Source of the DNA: Sycobia sp. Sy_11
Taxonomy: Eukaryota; Arthropoda; Insecta; Hymenoptera; Epichrysomallidae
Assembly: GCA_018907035.1 (NCBI GenBank)
Contig: JACCIC010000275.1
Coordinates: forward strand, 102,501 to 166,500
DNA: 64,000 nucleotides
Direction: 5' to 3'
Every line of letters begins with the position of its first letter. Position 1 is the first letter of the stretch. Both the position numbers and the translations under genes were made by a program. The notes below the pieces were generated by a model. That model ran no database searches. It was not told the DNA's origin and saw only the letters and a program-made list of their open reading frames with translations. Positions 24,565 through 37,952 of this stretch are shown piece after piece.

Positions 24565-24843
24565 CTTCCTCCACCAACTTGTCTATCCAAATCCCACTAA
24601 CCCGAGTCTGACGTTTCCAGCAGTTTCGGCTCCTCGTTGATGAAACGATATTTACCGTCCCCTACCCCCATTCTTTTATTATGTTCTCAGAAAAATTGTT
24701 AACAGATAGTGGTGGGGGTAGGGTATATTGTATGTATCGTTTCATTATTAGAATTTGATTTCAGTCACCAACGAGGAGCCGAAGCTGCTGAAAACGTCGG
24801 GGTCAGGTTATTTAGGCGCGAGTACGTCAGATGGTGGAGGAAG
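24565..24843. repeat. Long imperfect palindrome (foldback) with peptide-encoding arms
   Basis: The arms 24565-24639 and 24769-24843 are inverted copies in one register without gaps. Perfect blocks include the 12-bp CTTCCTCCACCA/TGGTGGAGGAAG at the outer end and a 22-nt block at 24618-24639 against 24769-24790 with one mismatch. Inner arms continue after a small shift (TGAAACGATA 24641-24650 with 24735-24744; CCCTACCCCC 24660-24669 with 24714-24723), leaving a 44-nt loop. Read outward from the loop, both arms encode NEEPKLLxTSxSG, on opposite strands. It is either a foldback element or an inverted duplication of an exon-like piece. Confidence 0.75.
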
Positions 24844-24869
24844 TAGTCTGACAATTGTAATAAAAGGAT

Positions 24870-27323
24870 TGTACAGACCTATGAAAATGTATATTAGTTT
24901 GTTTAAAAAAACAATAACACAAGCATTTTTTAATTTTCAGTTCAATGTTAGGTCATAATGTCCCTGATCCCATACTAGATTGATAATTTAGACAGCTATG
25001 TACCGACTCAACAGAGCTTTAATAAGTAAACCATACCTAAGTAAACTGCTGCATTGGGAGGGGACGGGGAGGGTCAGTTTGCGAACGGGGCTATCGCGCT
25101 CTCGAAGATAATCAATGCCTGAAGTCTAAACAGAAACTTAATTGAATACTTTTTTTCATTAAAATTGTTGATCTAAATAAAGGCATAAATAGATAGTCCG
25201 CCATAAAGATTATTTTATATTTAGCTTTACTTTATAGCTAAATTATAGATACTATTATATAGCTATATTTAGCTTAACAATATATAGACTATATATATAC
25301 ATAATTTCGTTCTAATTTTCAGAAGCAAACAAAGCATTGATTTCTAAATAGTTTTCGACGCTGAACTTAAAATTTTCCTAAGAAATACTTCGGTATGTTT
25401 TAGTAAATTAATTTTAAACGTGAAAAAGAGCAATTTTCAATTATAATTACAATATCAAGTATTTTGTAGAAAAAATGATATTTATGAGTAAACTCAATTA
25501 AATTTCAAAGGGGGGGGGTGAGACTTGTATTTTAAAGATGTACTCGGCGAAAGAAATTTGTCAAAATCTGTCGATGGCAGTACTTTCGTCAATGTATCTA
25601 TCTTTTTATTTTCTTACTACTCGTGAAAAATACATCCATATTACGAACGCTTCCCTATCTTTAACTAATTAGTGAATAATATATTCTACAACACCTTTCC
25701 GATATTGGCTTCCTTTTTTTTTTATCTTTTTCAAGGATTTTTTTTGCTCCAGATCTTCGGAATTCTTGTCACTGTAATCTAAAGTCCAATTTATAAAGCG
25801 TATATTGAAAATGACTCTAGTGTATAATGAGCTTTTGATAAAAAATATGAAAGCACTGGATGAGCTGCGCAAAAAGGAAATCGAATCGCCCTTTCGAGTG
25901 TTGAAACGCAATTTTTTAAATTTCTAAGTATCCATAGAATTTCTTTAGCTTACGAAAATTGATTTACGTGTAGGGTCTCGGCGCTCGTTTCTTGCGACTG
26001 TCTCGCCCGCTCTTAACGACGACTATGCCAAAGTATATATTATGATTGGTTGAATTGCGACCAATTCACGTTACAGATGTCATTTATAAATTGCGTAAAA
26101 GATTTTAAAAAGTTTTTGCAGCCTTTTTTCGTCTCAGCCCTCGGTAAGGTACATCCCGTACAGTACAATTATGTTTCGCGAGTTCTTCCTTCCATTTACT
26201 ATAACATATTTATTAAATATATAAATCTCTTAATATGAATAATCATTGATTATTTATGAAGAGTTTAATGTAAAATGATTCGGACGGCTACGGATTCTGT
26301 ATTCATTCTTCTTTCTACAAAATTCCATCACATACGTACCAGGTTTATTAAGTAATCTTGTTCTGTTATCAATATAATGAATTATTTATATCTTTAGCCC
26401 CAATTTCAATTTTCTGCCATCCATTCATCATTCAGAAAATCATTAGTTTCGTCAGTGAAAGTTGCGCAAAAGTCGACGAAACTTATTGTTCGCATTACTT
26501 GTTACGTAAGATTGTTGCCAACGCAACCATTCCCCTGTTCGACGATAGCGTAAGGACATTTTCAACCCTTTCCAAATTTATATCCAAATGTATGAGCGTG
26601 CCAGAATCTTACTTCAGTTTTATAGCCAAGGATATGTAGTTTGTAAGGTTTCGTTCATTTTTCAAAAGGCAAAGGCTTCCATTAAAGTTTTTTTAAATGT
26701 ATTTTGACCGCCTGAATACCAATTTTGAAGGTGAAACGAGAAAAACATGAAACAGAAATTACTATTGATAATTGAACAGGTTAGATTCGCAGTTCAATTG
26801 AAGAAAGTCAAAACACGGTGAAAAAGTCTTTCTTCTTTCTGTATCTCGAAATTCTGTCTGATCTGTTAGACACGATACGCGCGGATGTTTGTTTTTTTTT
26901 TAGTTTTTGAGGATGTATAAATAAGCTGCTTATGTTTCTATGTACTCTACTAAGCACAATTTGTGTTTCAAAATTCTATTTGCAATCTAATTTTGCAAAT
27001 TTTCATATTCATTAAATCAGCAAAATTTTGAGTCCTTATAAATTATCTCTCGAGAACAATGCAAATAATCTATTAAGAGCTTCGTAATCTCATTGCAACG
27101 CAGTCGTATTTTCACTATATGGTAAATAACTTTCGTTAATAAAATTTTTTCATTATATAGTTAATATACGATTAATGGTAATTTGTTTAGCATTTACAAA
27201 GGTGAAAATCGATTTAACAAAACCTTGATACGTCTTTGCTTTTAGAAAAGGCAGCGAAATTCTTCTAGCTCCGAAAGTGATCACCAAAGTGACTGACTCT
27301 TCACAAAGTTGTTGATGTCTATA

Positions 27324-27383
<60 letters not shown>

Positions 27384-29100
27384 CAAAAACTAGCTAGATA
27401 ATCAGGTTCACCCGTTTACTTAATGATTTCTAAAATTTTTTTTTAAATAATATAAGTAACGATGATTAAGTGAGTCGGATAAGCGATAACAACTTTTCAT
27501 TCGCGCGTCTTACCGCACGCAGACGTTGCTACTGGAGTAATTATGAGGCGACTGTACTTACATCAAGCCTAAAGAAATAATGGTACACTAATGTCGATTA
27601 TCTCGCGAACCGAAATGTCTATATTAAAATTGACGAAATAGTGTAATCTATTGATGATTTTAACTTCAAATTAAATTTCTGATTATGCAATTATAACGTC
27701 TGATAAAAAATATATATTATCTTTCAAGTAAATGATTCATAAAGATCTAAAATAATCTAAACTGAAAGCTCATTTTACAACTTGTTCACGAGGCAAAATA
27801 GTAGAAAAATAATTTCTCGCGTTTTCATAATGGTTAAAATTTAGGCATTAGGCGAGTAAGAGTAGGCCAATTTTACAATTACCTTCGCCTAACAACTCAA
27901 CTAATACGCATATAATGATTTAATATCTTAATAAGGTGGGCTTAGAAAGTCTTAATAAAGTTAGACGTAATTCGCTTATAATCTTATTATTATTATTATT
28001 AATATCTGACTTGTCTCAATCACGGACTATGTAATTTATAAGAATGGCAGAAGGAGTGTTGCTAATATAGAACCTTCTGTCATACCAAGATTAATTGAAC
28101 TATAAAAATGAGAATGTAAAATCTGCGCTAACGTCGGACCGTTTTCTATTTGCAAGCTATGAAATTAAATGCTATTTAATAGCTGCTAATAGTTCTGCTA
28201 TCGTAGATTCCTTGTAATTGAATAAAAAAAAATTTGTTTTTTAATATTGCGCTGGCGCGCGCCTTTTCGAGCTATTTCGTTACTTCGTCCGCCTTCTCAA
28301 GGAACATTAAGAATTTATTACGTAAGCAATAGTTTTTATATGTCAATACCAAAATCTAAAATTGCTTGGAAGTTAATTAAAGCATAAATTTATTTGAATA
28401 ATTGATTAAAAGAAATTGGCTATCACATTTAGTGAAATAAGTTTGGCATTGCAGAACCACTCGAGCGTCAGGTATCTTTGGAGGAAGTACAAATTTTAAT
28501 TTTATTATTTAAATTTATGTAGTTTATTTAGCATACCAATAAGTAAACATCTCACGCATAAGTAGTTAAGCAGTAACAGATGCACCGAGACAGACACTGC
28601 ATACTTGAAGATTCAATAATGATCAAACGCGATTTTTCGCTTATATGTGTGTGTGGATAAAAATGACATGAGTAAGTAGTAATCGATATTTTAAAACAGA
28701 CAATTGGTGACCGAAGAGTTGTAAGAATAAAACAGCGGTAGATAGAAGGAGCGCGAACTTGTTATACGATGCGAACAGGTATTTTTAAGAAATTTGAATC
28801 TCATAGAAGTGAAATTTTTAGATTCTGTTTTTAAAATTATTTTTAACATATTTACTGTCTAAATAAACTGTTAATTTGGAAATTATGAATCATTTCTAAA
28901 AACAATCGTTATTTATTTTAATATTCACGATCCAAAAGTTATAAACGAAACAAATAAAGTAGACCTAATGAAAAGCTCCCATAGTAATTTCTTAAGAAAT
29001 TAAAAAAATTAGTGATAAAAATATTCAAATAATTCTGAAGTCAATTCCGGTTGATAAAGGAAAGCACAAATTATACGTACCCAAGTTTTACACCAAAAAC
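24870..29100. other. AT-rich stretch without a supported gene
   Basis: Mostly AT-rich DNA with (TA)n at 27327-27382. A 93-codon plus-strand open frame ends at 26639, preceded by an acceptor-like TATCTTTAG at about 26398. It resembles no known protein. Confidence 0.35.
27327..27382. repeat. (TA)n microsatellite
   Basis: Perfect TA run of about 56 bp. Confidence 0.95.
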
Positions 29101-29318
29101 GTGTCTAAGTTAATGTATCCTAGATTTTATTATTATTTTGCATATAAGAAGTTATGTAATTTAAAAACGTTTTATTTTGATTCCAAAATGTTCCACAAAA
29201 GCTGTCGATTTAACTTTTGGTGTAACCGAGCAAATTCGCGAATTCCAGATCGAAGTGTGCAGTTTGTGGAAGAAGAGCATAGATGATTGATGTTAATATT
29301 GTTGAAAACCAATAGCAG

Positions 29319-29798
29319 CTAATCTTCAGCGAACATATCCAATTTAAATTCGATAACTATACTATTATATCGAAAAGTTATATAGACGTGATGTAATAGA
29401 AAGTCTATAAACTGCTTAATGCGCGCACAATGAGAGGGTGAGGAATATGTAGATATGTAGAACACGCAGGGGATGCATCTAAAATTAGATACATCAAATT
29501 CTAAAGTTATCCGAAGGTATATATCGTCACTATCATGTACAAATGCATGTACATTCTGCGCTTTAACCAGAAAATAATTTTGCAGGAGCTTCGATTTATT
29601 CCATGCAATTATTAGCGAATGATCAGGGTCGATCGGTCGAACGTCAGAAAGTATTAGAGAACTCGATGGTATTGCGACAAAAGTTACAGAGTCTATTTTT
29701 GAGGTATGATGAATTTCACGAAATGTCACCGATTCAATTATAACGTTTTTAGCAACAGCTGCAGATGAACAATAATAACTAAAAGAGAGTTCGCGCAT
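29319..29798 (-). CDS. Hypothetical 159-residue open frame, orphan
   Basis: An ATG-started, uninterrupted 159-codon frame in AT-rich DNA, the longest outside GC-rich or repeat sequence. The product is Ser/Ile/Val-rich with no clear signal peptide, motif or known family. It overlaps, on the other strand, a frame at about 29585-29743 preceded by TTTTGCAG that reads as a helix-prone peptide (ERQKVLENSMVLRQKLQSLF) ending in TAA. At most one of the two strands is likely to be coding, and both may be chance. Confidence 0.2.
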   Translation of the reverse strand: MRELSFSYYCSSAAVAKNVIIESVTFREIHHTSKIDSVTFVAIPSSSLILSDVRPIDPDHSLIIAWNKSKLLQNYFLVKAQNVHAFVHDSDDIYLRITLEFDVSNFRCIPCVFYISTYSSPSHCARIKQFIDFLLHHVYITFRYNSIVIEFKLDMFAED

Positions 29799-30160
29799 CG
29801 GTACACCTTAATGATGTAGACGTTCGAAGCTATGTGACGTTAATGTGACCAATTATTATAATTTCAATTACTTTATTTTATGATTGAAATTGTACAGTCA
29901 TTTTCTTTCTAAGTCTAACGAGTGGTTTAACAGAAGTTAAGTTATGCTACCCCGAGAGGTATATACAATAAATAAAAATAATTAAAATAATAACTTAATG
30001 AGTGAAAGAATGTGTAATTTTACAGATTAAACTTAAGCATATCTAAGAGTAGGCTCAACAGAATAAGATATACAATATTTTACAATATTAAATTTGAAAT
30101 ACTAAACATGATAGTAAAATTCATAATAGTGCGTATTAACGACTTCGAAGATTATATACA

Positions 30161-30174
30161 TACATATATGTATG

Positions 30175-30221
<47 letters not shown>
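30161..30221. repeat. Compound (CATA/TATG)n(TA)n tract
   Basis: Short CATA units turn into TATG units and then TA from about 30179. Confidence 0.85.
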
Positions 30222-30225
<4 letters not shown>

Positions 30226-30392
30226 TGAGATAGTAATGAAATAATTGCTTGTTTTTACATACTAGAATATAATATGCTAATTATAATGTAGCAGAGTATA
30301 TTTCATAATAATATAATTTTGATAGGTGTCTAATGCTTTATGGGAGTAATAACATTTAATCAAGGCAAACTATCTAGTAAAGTTTAACTTTC

Positions 30393-30420
30393 AAATAAAT
30401 AAATAAATAAATAAATATAC

Positions 30421-30470
<50 letters not shown>
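30393..30470. repeat. (AAAT)n and (TA)n microsatellites
   Basis: AAAT run at 30393-30416, then a TA run at 30424-30470. Confidence 0.9.
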
Positions 30471-30473
<3 letters not shown>

Positions 30474-30905
30474 TCTAATGAAATACGCACGCTGACTGAT
30501 ATTACCTAAGATGTTTATTATGTGACACCTCATAATGTCATTAGCTTACAAATTTCATATAATGAATCGTTTTAAAGAAGATACACAGTACCTCGCATTT
30601 TTGAAATTTCAGCAAAAGTATAATAATTGTACAGCAATTGTAAATTTGTACGGTTATATATACGATGATATAGAAATATTAATAACATTCGTAATCTTGT
30701 TACAGTGTGCAATTTAATTAATGTCATAATAAAAACTTGTTATCTTGTTGACAAGAAATTTATATAAAAAAGATACGAATAAGATAAAATCTATAAAAAT
30801 CTGACAAACAACACTAATTGACATTGATTAGCAGCTAGGGTAATATAGTGAAAAATATCAATTTTTAATTTAATATATTGTTTATGAATATACATACGAG
30901 AACGT

Positions 30906-30907
<2 letters not shown>

Positions 30908-30957
<50 letters not shown>
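30908..30957. repeat. (GA)n microsatellite
   Basis: Perfect GA run, about 25 units. Confidence 0.95.
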
Positions 30958-30961
<4 letters not shown>

Positions 30962-32495
30962 AGATAGAGAAGGAGAGAATCAAATAGATAGACGTGTTTT
31001 TATTTGCATATGATTGATACAAAAAGAATGTAAAATTCAGTGAACATAGCTTATAATACATTGGAAACAGGAACTTGCTACATTCGCTGAATACATGTTG
31101 GATATGTATCGTAAAAACTTAAACTTAAATTAAAATTATACAATTATAAGTATAATAAATACATTAATTTATTACATCAGATCATGACATTTAATTATGT
31201 CAGGAGCAATCGGAATTCAAGTTACAATAAATTGGTTTTACAAAAACATAGAATAATAAAAATAATAATATACGTAGCAATCAATACGTTAAATGAACCA
31301 TCGGTGAATATAGTAAAATACACATTTTAATTTATTGAAATCAATAATTCAAGCAAGTTATTTCTTAAATACACTAGTAAAACTTAAAATTAAGCGTACA
31401 CGAGAGAAGAGCAAATAAATTAACAAAAAAAAAACTGAAGAAATAATCTAAAGTGAGAAGATGTGACCTCATTGCAGATATCAACCTGTTGATATATGGA
31501 AAATTATCAATTTCAGTCAATAGAGTATCAAAAAAATGCGCACCTTCAATTTGGAAAGATCTCGTTTAAGTTTTATTTTTCATCCTAGTGGAGAGATGGG
31601 GGTGGAGAGTTCTTTTTTCAGCAGCCTCCAAATATTCCAAAAGATATATACGTACAATTTTATCCATTAGTATAGGCAAATAATTTCTTCTGAAGTCAGT
31701 GCGCAGCCAGCGGAAGGAGAGAGAGAGAGAGATAGAGAGAGAAGCAGGGCGAATAAGCCAAAAGTGCGCGATTCGGATATATAGCTCTCTATATAATGTC
31801 AAGCGACGCTAGCCGAACGATTGCGATATCGCGAAGAGCGCAAATCTCGCGCCAAGGAATGAACAAGCGACTTCGCTCTCATTGAAACAATCGACTCGGT
31901 CCCGTGCCAGTGAATAATTATTCGACTCCTTACCGGGGCAGGTTCTCTCGGTTCCGGCTATAATGAACGAGCTGCGTCTGCGTCTAAGAATGGCGCGAAA
32001 AGACGCGACTCTTCTACTAGCGTTAAAAAGTTCCTATATATAATAAAAAAAAAAAAAAAACTGCTTTGCTACGAAGTATTGACAGAATACACGGTATTCC
32101 AATATTATCGAGTAAAAACGAACATATTTTATTATGAAAGAGATAAGAAATTACGGAAAAACTTCAAGATTTACTTCTATATAGACTCGCAAGACGTGAA
32201 TATAGAGGAGGAATTGAGCACATTTACCACCAGGCGTCGACGCGCATTATACGTATAGCTATACCATAAATATATTCTATTTGCTAAGGAATAGCCGGAA
32301 ATCCACACTTTAAGCAATCGAATTTTGAGCGAATTTGATTTTTGCCCCATCTTCCTTGGCAGATTTTTTCGTAAATGTCTTTTTAATAACTTTTTTTATT
32401 TTACTAATTTTTTTTTAAATGGCAATTTGTAGTTTTTGTACAAATTATAAACAAATTTATCTCTCCATTTGACTCATGCGAATAGGTTCTGTTGA

Positions 32496-32542
32496 TGTGT
32501 GTGTGTGTGTGTGTGTGTGGTGCGTGTGTGTGTGTGTGTGTG

Positions 32543-32594
<52 letters not shown>
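32496..32594. repeat. Interrupted (TG)n tract
   Basis: About 99 bp of TG with GGTGCG and TTG interruptions. Confidence 0.95.
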
Positions 32595-32597
<3 letters not shown>

Positions 32598-33035
32598 TTA
32601 TCCGCAAACGGGCCGCTTTTCACATGATCAATTAATCTACTTGCGATTTTTAAAAAGTAAAACATTGCAAAATCAAGTTATTTTTATCATCCAGACAATA
32701 ATAACATTGCAACGAGAAACGTTACATTGATTTGACGTATTGCCATATGGACTCGTGAAATATCGGCGAAAACGCATCAGTCGTCAGGTTTTTTCGTAAA
32801 AATTTCATCCTCTGCGGATGCCAGAATTACACAGTGTTTCGCCGTGACGTACGATCGATCGAACCGTAATGTCTTTCAAACATGCTGCGATCCGAGGGTC
32901 GGGCTGATCAAGTGAAATAGACAATAGTTCGAGAGTCAGGAATAAAGCGAATCAGGGGCCAATAATTGAGAGCGATTGGTTGAGAATCTATGTCACTTAT
33001 AAAATTGGGTCACGATTCACGCTAATATATATACA

Positions 33036-33037
<2 letters not shown>

Positions 33038-33085
<48 letters not shown>
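33038..33085. repeat. (TA)n microsatellite
   Basis: Perfect TA run of about 48 bp. Confidence 0.95.
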
Positions 33086-33089
<4 letters not shown>

Positions 33090-34353
33090 TAACATTGATA
33101 ATGGATTAGTTCGTGATTTTAAGTTACAAAGCGCGTAATTATAAAGATCATTATTTGACTGTTCAATTCAACAGGTCCGCATTATGGCTTACCGCTACCC
33201 GAGATCCGCGTAAGATAAATGTGAAACAGTCAATTTTATTAAAAGTATTGCAAAGTATAGTAGACGACCATTATTTAATTCACTATTTTTTATTTATTAT
33301 TTTTCATAGTTTATTAATTCTTATTTACTTATTTGATAAAATAATATAATTATAACAAATCAATGCGAATGAAATAATCTTGGTACGTGAACTTTACGAA
33401 GAAATTATTGCAAAGTTCAGAATAAAATAAGAATCTAATTTGTCGAAGAAATTTTATATATAAGCACTGAATTTATATATAGTAAATGACTTCGAAGGTA
33501 CTTATTAGAGAAAGATTTTATTATAAATAACTGAATATTTCATATAAACTGAATATAATAATGGAATGAATTTATTCATTTTCAAAGACATTTTGAGATT
33601 AAGAAGTTCAACAATAATTGTTTCATGTTTTTTTTTGGAAAATAGCCTTAGTTTATTTACAAATTTTATTTTTGATATTATGAACTATTTTTTTTCAATA
33701 TTTATGGCATTAATCTGTTAAATTACTAAACTGTTAAATATCTTAAAGATGCTCTAATAAATTAACTTTTTTTCTTTACAGCATAGATTTTCTTAAGATT
33801 TTCAAAAAAATTCTGAAAGTATTATTTCAGCTCTACAAAATTCAATAAAGCAAATAGATAAATAAAGTAAAGGTAGAAGAAAGTATCGTAATTGAAGTGG
33901 TAACTTCGGTAAAGAAATGCCCGGGATTCTATACATAGCCTCCTCCCCTCCCTAGTCCTAGTCCCACGATCCGGGCCTGAAAGTCACCGATATGTCAATG
34001 CCTAATGACCAATTAAACTTCCGGAGTCTTTTCCTTTTCTCCAAACGTATCGACGCTGTTGCGTTTCTTTTCGATGCTTTTTTTTTGTATATATCCACGA
34101 TAAAAACAATGTCGTAATGCATGCGCTGTTGGCTAGAACGTCAGTCGCCTCGATGCCGCATTACGGGTCGTTTATATTCCAAAGGTAACGCAATGAATTA
34201 GAAATTGTTGACCGACGTCCGCTAAGCGTCCACGGTTCATAGTTTAAATGTAAAGTCTTTCGCTTTGTACATTCTGTCGGGATATTTGTAATTACCCGAC
34301 GGGCCGTTGAAATACAAATCGTTCGAACTATTTGCTCGTATGGCTTATACATG

Positions 34354-34354
<1 letters not shown>

Positions 34355-34406
<52 letters not shown>

Positions 34407-34423
34407 CTTTTCACAAACTTCAG

Positions 34424-34464
<41 letters not shown>
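34355..34464. repeat. Two (TA)n tracts 26 bp apart
   Basis: TA runs at 34355-34402 and 34429-34464. Confidence 0.95.
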
Positions 34465-34465
<1 letters not shown>

Positions 34466-34659
34466 TAAGTTCTTGTTTGCTCTGGCACGCGTGCATCGCC
34501 AAATAGTTTGCTCGTTTTCTTGCCTTTTAAAAACGCCCGTATAGTTCGAGGCCCTATTAGGATGACACTTCGAGTATAAATATGCGCGTTCGTAAGCAGA
34601 TTAAATAAATGAAAGCAATCAACGACAAGGTACACGATATTTTTTTTGTTTTCATTCAC

Positions 34660-35250
34660 CCGAGAGATGACATTGTTTGCGCTCCGTGTAATGCGCTGCG
34701 TTACCGGGCCCGCGGACCATTATTATTATCATCGTATACGTACGCGCTGTAAAGGCCAGCTCGTTTCGGGGGAAAAAAAAGTTAAAAAGAAAAAAGAAAA
34801 AAAAGAAATCCTCTCTCGCGACACACGGGGCCGTCGCTTTACGGAATACGAAAGATGGGCAATGTCATCGGAGGCGCGGGAGCCGGCGCTGGATTGCGAA
34901 ACTCGCCCGTTTCCCAAGTGTACTCACGCTCTATACACGTTATACTGCCGCGGGAGCATCGCGCGCGGGCGGGATTGGAGGGGGAGGGGGGCGCACACGG
35001 ACTTTTTTTCGTGCTCGCGCGCATGGAGAGTGAAACGAGCCAGAATCCGAGAAATTTAGTCACGCCCAATTGAAATCTCTCCCAGTTCCCGGCCTACGTC
35101 CCCTTGAAAAAAAATATCTGAATTTCTCGGCACGATCGACGAGGTTGTGCGTAAGATGTAACAAAGAGAGCCACGCGCTCGTTGCTGAAAAGTGTGTGTT
35201 AAAAAAGTAACGCGGCAACAAGTAGAAAAGAAAAGCCGAAATGACAAATC
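34660..35250. other. GC-rich patch with small open frames
   Basis: CpG-rich patch. An ATG at 34855 on the plus strand opens a 72-codon frame starting MGNVIGGAGAGAG, which has the MGxxx(S/A/G) form of an N-myristoylation signal. The opposite strand is also open. No homologue is recognised. A G-quadruplex-type run lies at 34967-34991. Confidence 0.25.
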
Positions 35251-35259
35251 CCTCGATTT

Positions 35260-37390
35260 TTAAAGCGTTTTCATCGCGAAATTTGGATGGAATTGTGAAA
35301 TTTGTTTTTTGTCCTCCATCACGATGCATTTTTACAGATAGACGAGGTCAGGGATGTAAGGTAAAATGCGGGCATTGCTGGACTGAGTTTGTGGAAGACT
35401 AGGGATAGAAACCCGCGCGAAAATCTTACAGATACCTAAAATTAAATACTAAGCCGTAAGCTCTCTCAAACCGAACCTTCCGAGCGTACCGAATTTATTT
35501 TTATTTGAACTAGCACGTCCATTGTCATGAATGTTTCGCGATGTGAACGGATTACTTAAAAACCAAATGTCCGATGCATAGTACGTATGCTGTATGAAAA
35601 AAAACATTCAAACAGATTCTGTTTCCGTCGCCTCAACTTCGTGAATTTACGAAATCGATTAAATTAATACTCACCATCCTATCGGGAGCGTCTTGTACAG
35701 ATGAGCCTTCTTCTTAGACTCTTACAGAGACAAGTCGTTTTAAATTTACGATCGTCGATGTATCAAGAACAATTGAATCATTTATAATAATAATTCATGC
35801 GTGTAAGAAAAAGTTCGATACTTTAGATGATCATTATTTATTAAATGAATTTAGAATGTAATGTCAATTGTACTCGTAAACATTTGCTTCGGGTTTTTTT
35901 TTCTCCAAATATCTAGGACGGGTTTCAGGGCTTCTAAGTTTAAATTGGAAAAACCGTCAGACACCAGAAAAATGTTGAAACGAGATATTGACCTGAAAAT
36001 CTGAGCACAGATTAGAAATGGATGGCAATGTAGCTCAATACAATGATTTCCGCGTTTTCATGATTTCATCCATATTCATTACATATCTGTGTTGATTAGA
36101 TACCTGTCGATGTTTATTCATGTGTATAAAAAATAATAAGTAAAATCATTCGTTGAAGAATAAATTAAAAATGGTAAAAATAATCTTTTAGCAACTCGTT
36201 AAAAAAATAAAAGAAACAATCATTTATAGAGCAATATAAATTCCTAAACAGTTAACGCTATTCATATTTATCCCATATCGATCGAACTAAAAACCAATTT
36301 ATACGAAAAATTAAAACGATTTTGACGCTTAAAGTAGCTTAACTAAACATATTTTAGTAGTGTTTTGAACAATTATTTACTCTTTATGAAACAATCACTT
36401 TCACTTGCCTCACGTTTCCCGCGAAAAAGTTATCAATTATTATTTTATTGAATATTTATATTTAGCAATAGAACATTTTTTTTATACTTTAGCTGATTGT
36501 AATAATTATTATTTTTATAATTTGGATACGAAAATTAAAGATGCGAAAACTAGTATTTAATTTGAGAACATACTAGTTCGAAGAAAAAAATTATTATTAA
36601 AATGTTATAAATGTTATTCTCAAAAATAATAAGAATTTTTTGAGGAACTTGTCAAATTTAAAGGTAATAATAACTGCGTGCCATATAGTGGAGAATGTAA
36701 AAAGCTAGTCTGAAACCCTTTATTTTGTTCAAAATAACGAGTCACACGTTGCATTTAAATAATAAAAAAAAGGGAACAAATATGGATATTGATTATTTGA
36801 CTTACGGAATTTCTTAACGTTTCAAAAACATTATACAATTGGTTTTATAAAAAAGAAAAAGAAAATCTTTCGCAATGTAGAAAAAATATGGTTTACTCGA
36901 TGTTTCGTTATTCGTTCCGTATACCACTTTCTTCAATCTGGAAGGACGGATTATTTCTGCGTCATTCGATGCGTCGAGTTGCAAAATTTGTCACTAGCTC
37001 ATCGGGACATAAAACTTTCTTTAAGGAAGCTCGCGGTCGTTCTTTATTGGATGTATTTGAAGTTTTTTAACGCAAATTATGGCTTCCTTTTTTTTTACAC
37101 AAATTCGATTATTTTTCTCTGTAAGATCACTAAGTATTTCTGTAATCAAGAATTCATCAATTAATAATATTCTGTCCTTTTTTGTACAGTTTAAAGTCTC
37201 ATCGTTTCTGAGAAATCCGTTCTCCCTTTACTTATTTGGAAAAAAGATGATTCAGAAAATTGCTATTCTCTCTCTTTCTCTCTCTTTTCCACAGGCGCCA
37301 TTTTATAGAAAATTATTTTTCTCCAACCTCCATATTATACGTAATACAGATACTATAAAAAGCAACTGGCTTGCTTTTCTCCTACTCGCC
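35260..37390. other. AT-rich noncoding stretch
   Basis: No microsatellite longer than about 20 bp and no recognisable gene. Three short overlapping plus-strand open frames at 36888-37396 show no known family. Confidence 0.4.
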
Positions 37391-37901
37391 GAATAGTACA
37401 TAATGCATCATGGGCGTGAAATGCGAATTCACAGCCGAATGCAGATAGCCGCGTACGATGAGCGCCGATCGAAACCAGGATGTCAACCCCATACTCCCAC
37501 GTCCCGTATACGCTGTTTTTTCCCCAACGCTATATAAGCGAGGGCGTAAAATTAACTTTACAGCGCAGACTGCTTCCTCGATACCAGGCGGTGGGTGCGC
37601 AAAATTGAATTTAACTCGCTCGCCGATGTAATGGAAAAAAAAATCACGCGGTCTAGGCTCTCTTAGGTCCCGGATTAGACCAACTCGTAATCGACGAGGC
37701 TTCGTGTTCAAAAAAAAAAAGAAAAAAGAATAAAGAACAATCCCTCGTGCATCTGCTCCTGCGCGGAAAACAATAGCCATGTACATGCATATATGCACCG
37801 CGTCGCGGCAATGAATTGCGCGCAACGATCGCAGGCGACCGCGCGGGGTTATGCGCGAGCTTTTTAAACGGGCCGTGACATCAGTGGCTATATATATGTG
37901 C

Positions 37902-37904
<3 letters not shown>

Positions 37905-37946
<42 letters not shown>
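37905..37946. repeat. (TA)n microsatellite
   Basis: TA run in a GC-rich patch. Confidence 0.95.

Positions 37947-37952
<6 letters not shown>

Larger units (their letters stand above)
29800..34640. other. AT-rich stretch with simple repeats, no supported gene
   Basis: Holds (TA)n, (AAAT)n, (GA)n and (TG)n tracts listed separately and otherwise AT-rich DNA. A short moderately GC-rich island at 31740-32010 shows no recognisable coding sequence. Confidence 0.4.

Noticed and set aside
26358..26639. 93-codon plus-strand frame
   Set aside because: An acceptor-like site precedes it, but there is no recognisable family or partner exon.
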